Assembly: GCA_947846985.1 (NCBI GenBank) | Contig: CANTUZ010000020.1 | Coordinates: 7,599,459 to 7,663,458, forward strand | DNA from: Fratercula arctica | Taxonomy: Eukaryota; Chordata; Aves; Charadriiformes; Alcidae | DNA: 64,000 bases | Reading direction: 5' to 3' | Shown here: positions 58,901 through 64,000 of the stretch, in pieces | How the letters are laid out: each line of letters begins with the position of its first letter | Position numbering within the stretch: the stretch's first letter is position 1 | Translations under genes and position numbers: made by a program | Notes under the pieces: model-generated | What the model was told of the DNA's origin: nothing | The model's database searches: none | The model's input: only the letters and a program-made list of their open reading frames with translations

Positions 58901-61900
58901 AGTTCAGTCATACACCTGAAAAGTAACAGAGTGTTTCTGCTCAAAAATGAGAGGTAAAAAAAAATCATTGGTATATTTACTTCTGAACAAATAACAGCAA
59001 TAATTCTGCATTCTGAAAAGGTGAATAAATTACAGTTAGAGATGGAAAATATGAACAAGCAACATAAAGAAACAGTTGACATCTATCAAAAAGACATTGA
59101 AACACAAAAAGTAAATGAAAATAAACTTCTTGAAGAGGTGAGAGCTGTTAATTTTTACTGCACCTTTTATTTTTTTATGTATGATCGTTTTATGAATCTG
59201 TATCTGCCAGATTCCTTGCTTTTACATAGCAGTCTTATCAACATAAATGGAACTTCTTGTGTATGCATGTGAGCAAAGCTTTAGTACGTTAGATCCTTAA
59301 ATTGACGTATATGTCTTTAAAAATAAGAAACCAGTTAAAATTCTTTTTGTCAAAATAGCGTTCACAGAAATTCTATTCTTGGTATAAATATAGCATAAGC
59401 AAATTAGATTATAACTTTTCCCTTATTAGTGTTTTCCTGCTCACGCTTTTTTGATGGCAATATCAAAAAATGCTAGGGCAGAGTGCTTGAAATGGCCTTG
59501 TGGTTTGAAATGACACTTGTCCACCATGGAAGAATGGATGTACTTTTAATCTAGTTTTATTTGCCCATTTTAACAATATGTGTAAAAGATGTAAGATTTG
59601 AAAAGCCTCTTAGAAGCAAACGAAGACTACACTAAATGTAGTCTTCATATACATTGCACCCACAGGGGTAAGAAGAAATTAAAATAAGATTTTTTTAAAA
59701 ATACATTGTTGTTAATTGTTCATGAATTAAATGAAACTTGTTACTAACAGGTAGAAAAGATGAGGTTGCTTGCTGATGAAGCAACAATAACACAGAGAGA
59801 AACTGATATCCGATGTCAGCACAAGATAACTGAAATGGTGGCACTTATGGAAAAACATAAGGTAGGAGATTTTACTGATTTCTGTGATTTGTAATGTATG
59901 ATACTATGCTAAGTAAAAACCTTTCAAAATCAGAATATTAGGAATATTCTGGAGGTGTTCAAGGCCAGGTTGGACAGGGCTTTGAGCAACCTGGTCTGGT
60001 GGGAGGTGTCCCTGCCCAGGGCAGAGGGGTGGGACTGGATGGTCTTTAAGGTTCCTTCCAACCCAAACCATTCTATGATTCTATGAATTAGAAAGTGAAA
60101 CTTGATAATAAAGACCTGAGTCTAGGAAAATTAACTTGAACACATGCTTGACTTTTCAGCACCTAAAATTAAATTAATCTTAAGATTTTTGAAAACATGC
60201 CTACTGGCAGATAAATTCAATTTATCTAAATTTGTAGGAATCATAACATGATGTGAACTAGTAGCATCTTGGAATGCCCAGGAATGCTTTAGGTAAGACA
60301 CGGTGGTGGTGTTGGCCTTTTGAAATTGTCCCGCAGACTGCATTTATTCAAGGTGTTATATTTGGATGCTGAATAAAGGAGTATATAGGTTTGTGCTTTG
60401 CAGGATTTTTTTTTTTTTTTTATTCAGCCTTCCTTTGATACTGTCCTGTTCCTTGATACCATACTGTTCTTCGGTATCAGTTTCAGCCGCTTTTTATGAG
60501 GAGATTACTTAGTGACCTTTAGCAGTTTAACTTAACATTTTAATTTTCGTTTCTTATTACTCTGTTTTGCAGTATATTTAGGTGATACCATTAATGAAAA
60601 TAATATGGCTAGCTTTTACGTGCCGGAACATGTACCACTGCCTAGAGATAAAGCATTCTCTGTCAGTCCATAAAATAATACTGCTTGTGTATTTTCTGTT
60701 TTACAGTTTCTGCTGAAGCATCAATATTTGTTCATAGTGCTTTCTAAATCTTCACAAGAGCCTTATTTGAAATAATGAGTAATGTTTTAAGATCAGGTAG
60801 ATCTATAATTGTAACATTTAGTCAAATGTTTTGAGTTTGTTGGCTTTTTCTGTTTTGTTTTGAAACAGCATGAATATGATAAACTGGTTGAAGAAAAAGA
60901 TACGGAGTTAAAACTTTATAAAATAAAAGAGCAAGAGCAGTTATCATCAAAAAGATCGTTGGTAAGGCATACTCTTCAGCACCAAATAATTAAATGGAAG
61001 GGCTGCTGTCCTTAGGGTGTAATATAACTATAAATATTATATTAGACTTCTTCCTATTTAATCCTTGGGGTGGTTAAGTGTCTGCTTTAGTGGGACTGAA
61101 CAGCAAAGATCAACCCACTAATTTCTGTTTACTGTTATTTTCTTACAGATTCTATTATTTGCATTAAAAAAACCTAGATGCTTCTGAAAATAAATTGGAG
61201 TAGCTGTGCTTTTCTGTTTACTTTTTCTGATAGTGTGTCATGTTCCAGCCTCCCTGTCTGAATAAGAAACTTATGTATTAAATAGTTGGATTCCACTCCA
61301 CACCCCCTACCCCCCTGTTTTTGCAAGGGTTTTAAGTTCTTACCTTGAACAGTTCTGGTCAAGTACCTGTTTCTTAGTAGTATTTCAACTCTTTTTCAAA
61401 CAAACAAAAACAAAACTTCCAAGTGTAGAGTTGCATCACCTTTTTTTTTTTTTTTTTCCCCTTTCTGGGAAGCTTAGCTTTGAGAAATGTTCTGAGGGCC
61501 AACATCCCTTCAAGGCTTTCACAAAAGTGTAGTTCTACAGCATCTACTTAAAATGCAGTATTTTTCTGACATTTCCTTTCACAGAATATTTCTTCACAGG
61601 GTTTTTTTCAGTTAGATTTTTTTAATAGAAGGCGATGTAACTCAAGTCTATGTGTTTGTTGTTTTTTTTTTTTTAATTTGGTAACTGCTTCTCTGATCAT
61701 CTGTTACTCTAGTGATTGAATCATTCTGAAAATGAATTGTAGATACCCCTCAGTATGCTAACTTTATGGATAAGTCAGCTCTATTGAGCAAATGGAATTT
61801 TCTTTTGTTTATAATTAATATCCCTATTAATTACTGTCTTATGTGGACCATTTTCTTTTTTCCAGGTTAAGCATAGTTAACCCTATCCTTTATCTATTTC

Positions 61901-63868
61901 TTTTTAGGAAAATGAGCTGTCATGTTTGAAAAGCGAACTGTCATCCCTTAAGGAACAACTTAAAGCAGAAATTAAAGAGAAGGTATCTTTTTTTTAACAA
62001 AATGTAGCAGTATGGGTGACTCGCTTGGCCTGGTCTTACACAGTATAATGAGGACAGCTGTGAAGTACACTTTTGATTCTAGGTCTTGTTCTCACGTGCT
62101 GTCTGATTTCAAGAGCTTGATGCTCTCTGCAGTCATTATGTCTCATTTCTGGTAGTAGTGAGTGTTTTGCATTAAGCCTCAATTGGTAAGTATGAGGGAA
62201 GCAGGGAGACACTGAAACGCTGTGAAGAACTGTCCAGGCTTGCAGGGATGATGTCAGGAAAGGTAAAGCCAATATGGAGGTAAAACTGACAAGAGAAGTG
62301 AAGAGCAACAAGAAAAGCAGTATGACTAAATCTGGGTCATATATTTGTGTGAACTTTGTAACAGTGTGATCGTGGACTGTGTTCTGTAATTACATGAAGG
62401 TTTTCAAGAACTAAATTAAAATAAAATATTTACTTCCTAATACATAACGCTTTTTTGCTTTTTAGGGGAATCTTGCAAAAGAACCCCCCCAAAATATGGT
62501 TCCTGAACATGAAAAGAAGCACAAGGTAGCTTTAACCTTATCATTAATCAGTTTTAGAATTTGGTAATATTTATACGTATGCAATGTGATTGAAGTTCCA
62601 TGATAAATTATGTACACTCGACCAAAGGCACTGAAATGCTTTTAATTTAAACCTTTTTTAATTTTAGAAAATACAAAATCATTTTTCTGAGACTCCTAAA
62701 CTTCATTTAGATCTAGACTGTGCATCTACTGATGTAAAAAATAAAAAGTCTCCAAATGATATTCCTATAAAAGTCAACATGATGGAAAAGAAAAAAATGC
62801 CTCCTTCAGCATCTGCAAAAAGTCCCTTGGGTAGTCCATCGTTAAAGGTTTGTAACTCATAATAGTGAATTGTTCTTGTTGTATTTTTCTGACTGTATTT
62901 CTTACTTCTCTCTAGATGCTAATTTATTTTTTGTTGTGATTTAAAAGGTAGACAGCCACAAAAAAACCCAACGTATTCCACAGCAATATTAGAAAGCAGT
63001 TTGTGTAATGGCTCCCACTGTGTGTCGTTTTTCTTGCTTAGTTACTTAATTTGTTTGTTAGCATTGATAAGTAACAATTCCCGTCCTAGAGAGACAGTGA
63101 ATTTAATAATGTCTCTAGAATTCTTTTACTTAGTCTTAAAATTAAAGTGTTGCGTTCAAAGGCATATTTTTCTCTATGGAACAGAAAATAGCTTGCATAG
63201 CTGTAAAAAGTATCAACTGCTTTGTCGTAACTGTAAAACCTTACGCTTCTACTCTGTCAGAAGCTCGCATGTGATGTTTATATCTTAACAATAGAAACAA
63301 CTACCATTTTTATGTTATCCTTTTGAAAAAAAGATTGCATTGTTGCATTGTGTTGTTTCTGAGAAGTTTAACTTCTAGTGAAAGAACTATTTAAGTAAAA
63401 GCAATCTTGTTCTTGATCTCACTATCAAAGTCTTCCTGAAAGCTTTTTCCTGCAGTTTTGTTTGCGTTTTCTTAAATGTTGGTAGTTAAGAACAACCTGA
63501 ATTTCTGCATATAAGCACAAAGATGTTAGATGTACATAGTGTGCCATAAAACTCGGTTCTTCCACAGCTTCCTGTTCATTTTCCATAGGAACAATAATTG
63601 TTCCACAGCATCTTTCTAGTGTCTTCCTGGATACTCAGTCTGTAAACTGGGTTATGAGTTTGGCTTTAGATTCTATAATTGCCACTGAATATGTAATTTT
63701 AAATCCCATCTTTTTCTTTCCCAGACATATATTATAAAGACTCCTCCAGTACATAAACTGCAAAGTGAAAACACAAATCTGCATTCAGAACAGTGCATGA
63801 GGAAAAAGCAAAGAGTGCTTCTACAGCTGGACGCTCATTCAGACAGCTCTGAACACAGTGACCTCCTG
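40845..63868 (+). CDS. SYCP1: SYCP1, synaptonemal complex protein 1, partial at 3' end
   Basis: Transverse-filament protein that zips homologous chromosomes together in meiotic prophase. I assembled 29 exons, listed separately, all phase-consistent, for 906 residues; about 80 more are expected beyond the right edge by comparison with human (976). Starts MEKEKPFKLFVPPRLSGGQV. The conserved N-terminal block includes FNKCPDDDF and LYSKLYKEAEKIKRWK; then comes a long coiled coil (about 100-780) with signatures such as AQRKAIQELQ, RHLCNLLKETC, AFEELRVQAEN and MVALMEKHK. A Ser/Lys/Pro-rich basic C-terminal region begins at about 780 and holds the SDSSEHSDLL stretch. Two introns use GC donors (after exons 4 and 18). 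Four old CR1 pieces lie in introns. Confidence 0.97.
41583..41588 (+). terminator. NR1H5: Candidate NR1H5 poly(A) signal AATAAA
   Basis: First AATAAA on plus that I see after the NR1H5 stop codon, 975 bp downstream and inside SYCP1 intron 1. If used, the NR1H5 3' UTR runs through SYCP1 exon 1. Variant signals or cleavage without AATAAA could end the transcript earlier. Confidence 0.35.
41947..42031 (+). CDS. SYCP1: SYCP1 exon 2
   Basis: Residues 37-64: GFNKCPDDDFNLPFVMMST then NRGEITDS. 85 nt, phase 0 in and phase 1 out. Confidence 0.92.
42189..42235 (+). CDS. SYCP1: SYCP1 exon 3
   Basis: Residues 65-80: AISQQVKLCSEVDEE. 47 nt, poorly conserved but phase-compatible, with good splice sites. 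Confidence 0.8.
43336..43500 (+). CDS. SYCP1: SYCP1 exon 4, with GC donor
   Basis: Residues 81-135: NELYSKLYKEAEKIKRWKLT then NRKIVEAQRKAIQELQ. The exon must end at CAG before GCTAGT to join FENEKLSL of exon 5 in frame. Reading on instead reaches a stop after ten codons. Confidence 0.92.
44343..44410 (+). CDS. SYCP1: SYCP1 exon 5
   Basis: Residues 136-157: FENEKLSLKLEDEICENKDL. Phase 0 in, phase 2 out. Confidence 0.95.
44602..44675 (+). CDS. SYCP1: SYCP1 exon 6
   Basis: Residues 158-182: NSASRHLCNLLKETCTHFTE. Donor GTAAAT. Confidence 0.95.
45922..45980 (+). CDS. SYCP1: SYCP1 exon 7
   Basis: Residues 183-202: EHEREGTRQLYVELNNNVE. 59 nt, phase 1 in and phase 0 out. Confidence 0.94.
46305..46420 (-). 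mobile_element. CR1 fragment, SYCP1 intron 7
   Basis: Reverse-oriented CR1 3' end: TCATGGAATG then TGAGGTTGGAAAACATCCTC, CTGGAGAACATCTGGAG and CCCCTGCTAAAAGCA follow the consensus. Fairly diverged. Confidence 0.75.
47042..47111 (+). CDS. SYCP1: SYCP1 exon 8
   Basis: Residues 203-225: MIIAFEELRVQAENTRLEMC, the best conserved coiled-coil block. Confidence 0.96.
47737..47810 (+). CDS. SYCP1: SYCP1 exon 9
   Basis: Residues 226-250: KEEAEKVDKFEKECKLEVSM. The acceptor is AAAAG with a weak pyrimidine tract, but phase and homology fix it. Confidence 0.9.
47945..48030. repeat. (TA/TACA)n low-complexity tract
   Basis: TATACATATACA-type simple sequence in SYCP1 intron 9. Confidence 0.85.
48864..48972 (+). 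CDS. SYCP1: SYCP1 exon 10
   Basis: Residues 251-286: ISVLTIQSDEKDDIIRDIKT then QESKNKIADLVEAK. Confidence 0.94.
50161..50255 (+). CDS. SYCP1: SYCP1 exon 11
   Basis: Residues 287-318: HEGDMLKESQINQEHLRAEL then EEAKVSLQKTE. Coiled coil. Confidence 0.94.
50391..50575 (+). CDS. SYCP1: SYCP1 exon 12
   Basis: Residues 319-379: LETELQTAVKALVQVTGEKE and LREEFETSISNLKSLLRKEQ. Longest of the central coiled-coil exons (185 nt). Confidence 0.96.
50730..50797 (+). CDS. SYCP1: SYCP1 exon 13
   Basis: Residues 380-402: LEKCEDQSKLLTLELRNKTA. Phase 2 in and phase 1 out. Confidence 0.95.
51964..52025 (+). CDS. SYCP1: SYCP1 exon 14
   Basis: Residues 403-423: EEMTKLKCDKETQLEELSET. Confidence 0.93.
52326..52398. 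repeat. 37-bp tandem duplication
   Basis: Two adjacent copies (52326-52362 and 52363-52398) of a unit from TTTAGTTATG to CTCATTCTGAACC, with a few differences. SYCP1 intron 14. Confidence 0.9.
53190..53294 (+). CDS. SYCP1: SYCP1 exon 15
   Basis: Residues 424-458, 35 codons, phase 0: GKVEGLLVKKKDLEVTVENL then ETKNVLQIRE. Confidence 0.94.
53355..53690 (-). mobile_element. Ancient amniote-type CR1 fragment, SYCP1 intron 15
   Basis: Reverse-oriented copy starting TAAGAACATAAGAA, with a chain of blocks (CAGTGCTCCACCCAATGC, CTTGTTCATG, TTTTGAACCTCTTC, GAAATTCCAGAAGTTCATTA) that follows the CR1 subfamily known from turtles and crocodilians rather than the younger bird families. Confidence 0.65.
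53692..53741. repeat. 25-bp pyrimidine-rich tandem duplication
   Basis: Two adjacent 25-bp copies starting GCTCTCCCTCCTTCTC that differ at one base, directly after the ancient CR1 piece. Confidence 0.9.
54259..54362 (+). CDS. SYCP1: SYCP1 exon 16
   Basis: Residues 459-492: EIHDLKVQLTSTAEKEQNYL then TLNTDLEQE. Donor GTATGA after GAGGC. Confidence 0.93.
54875..54992 (+). CDS. SYCP1: SYCP1 exon 17
   Basis: Residues 493-532: LKNEQLTVSINKLLLEKEQI then ATELKKLQESYE. Confidence 0.94.
55236..55306 (+). CDS. SYCP1: SYCP1 exon 18, with GC donor
   Basis: Residues 533-555: NTKQLAENLEDANGQL. Ends AAG before GCAAGT, the classic GC-donor consensus; joining RNELESL of exon 19 requires it. Confidence 0.92.
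55934..56015 (+). CDS. SYCP1: SYCP1 exon 19
   Basis: Residues 556-583: NELESLKEKMAKKGEEIKSK then LDEREEN. Confidence 0.95.
56596..56658 (+). CDS. SYCP1: SYCP1 exon 20 (63 nt)
   Basis: Residues 584-604: AKSIENEISRKEKQLKILEN. First of three consecutive 63-nt, phase-0 exons. Confidence 0.94.
56985..57047 (+). CDS. SYCP1: SYCP1 exon 21 (63 nt)
   Basis: Residues 605-625: LNNLKKQVENKTKCIEELQQ. Aligns with human RKQVENKNKYIEELQQE. Confidence 0.96.
57720..57782 (+). CDS. SYCP1: SYCP1 exon 22 (63 nt)
   Basis: Residues 626-646: NKVLKKKITAESKKTSIYEG. Confidence 0.95.
58145..58420 (+). mobile_element. Old CR1 fragment, SYCP1 intron 22
   Basis: Contains TTGTGTCCAGTTTTGGGTAC then CACTTCAGGAAAGAT and TCTTATGAGAAACTTA, in the order of an internal CR1 region. 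The right boundary is uncertain. Confidence 0.5.
59021..59137 (+). CDS. SYCP1: SYCP1 exon 23
   Basis: Residues 647-685: VNKLQLEMENMNKQHKETVD then IYQKDIETQ and LLEE. Confidence 0.95.
59751..59861 (+). CDS. SYCP1: SYCP1 exon 24
   Basis: Residues 686-722: VEKMRLLADEATITQRETDI then CQHKITEMVALMEKHK, almost identical to mammals at the end. Confidence 0.97.
59943..60086 (+). mobile_element. CR1 3' end, SYCP1 intron 24
   Basis: 5'-truncated CR1 in plus orientation: the GTTCAAGGCCAGGTTGGACA, GGTGTCCCTGCCC and GGTTCCTTCCAACCC blocks, then two ATTCTATG octamers at 60070-60085. The best-preserved repeat in the window and diagnostic for birds. Confidence 0.95.
60869..60961 (+). CDS. SYCP1: SYCP1 exon 25
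   Basis: Residues 723-753: HEYDKLVEEKDTELKLYKIK then EQEQLSSKRSL. Confidence 0.96.
61908..61982 (+). CDS. SYCP1: SYCP1 exon 26
   Basis: Residues 754-778: ENELSCLKSELSSLKEQLKA. End of the long coiled coil. Confidence 0.95.
62466..62525 (+). CDS. SYCP1: SYCP1 exon 27
   Basis: Residues 779-798: GNLAKEPPQNMVPEHEKKHK. Transition to the basic tail; contains a run of seven C. Confidence 0.9.
62668..62847 (+). CDS. SYCP1: SYCP1 exon 28
   Basis: Residues 799-858, 60 codons, phase 0. Lys/Ser/Pro-rich: FSETPKLHLDLD, later KKKMPPSASAKSPLGSPSLK. Poorly conserved, possibly phosphorylated S-P sites. Confidence 0.9.
63725..63868 (+). CDS. SYCP1: SYCP1 exon 29 (last in window)
   Basis: Residues 859-906: TYIIKTPPVHKLQSENTNLH then LDAHSDSSEHSDLL, matching human YTVKTPTKPKLQ and NSDSSETTDLL. 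Donor GTAAAA; further exons lie outside. Confidence 0.95.
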
Positions 63869-64000
63869 GTAAAAATTAGAGAACAAATAGTGTATTTAAC
63901 AGCTCTTGATGCACACCGCTATATCTAAGAATGTATATAAAGCATGTGGGGTTCTGTATCCGAGACAAAATTTATATGTATATTTTTATTTCATTGGTTC

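Overview
The window is a piece of a bird nuclear genome. The genes are split by spliceosomal introns, repeat content is low, and the repeats I can recognise are CR1 non-LTR elements; the best copy (59943-60086) ends in the avian-type ATTCTATG 3' repeat. Four protein-coding genes are present in the order CSDE1(-), SIKE1(-), NR1H5(+), SYCP1(+). This matches the human 1p13 order, except that NR1H5 (FXR-beta) is a pseudogene in human and has an intact reading frame here. I assembled all exons by reading the translated sequence against remembered family sequences and requiring splice sites and phase to agree. No alignment or search was run.

Region by region: 1-15.4 kb is CSDE1 (UNR), a cytoplasmic RNA-binding protein with repeated cold-shock domains. 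Thirteen coding exons (one an alternative cassette) lie between 121 and 8731, and the last exons are beyond the left edge. Its CpG-island promoter is at 14.35-15.56 kb, separated from the coding exons by a long 5'-UTR intron region. 15.9-20.7 kb is SIKE1, five exons encoding 203 residues, a coiled-coil suppressor of IKK-epsilon/TBK1 signalling, with its own CpG-island promoter at 20.0-21.25 kb. 21.3-34.5 kb is intergenic. It holds an old CR1 copy, an ORF-rich segment near 29.4-30.6 kb with a possible upstream exon, and, at 24.0-25.8 kb on the minus strand, what may be a decayed trypsin-like serine protease gene. 34.5-40.6 kb is NR1H5, ten coding exons and 509 residues, a complete nuclear receptor with two zinc fingers and a ligand-binding domain. 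40.8-63.9 kb is SYCP1, the transverse-filament protein of the synaptonemal complex: 29 exons and 906 residues in the window, with the C-terminal end beyond the right edge.

The genes are functionally unrelated (RNA-binding translation control, innate immune signalling, sterol-type nuclear receptor, meiosis), so this is ordinary conserved synteny rather than a pathway cluster. The points most worth a second look are the possible protease relic, a Glu-to-Gln change in the NR1H5 AF-2 helix, an extended helix 6-7 loop in NR1H5, three introns with GC instead of GT donors (one in CSDE1, two in SYCP1), and the NR1H5 3' end running into the SYCP1 CpG-island promoter with no AATAAA before the SYCP1 start codon.
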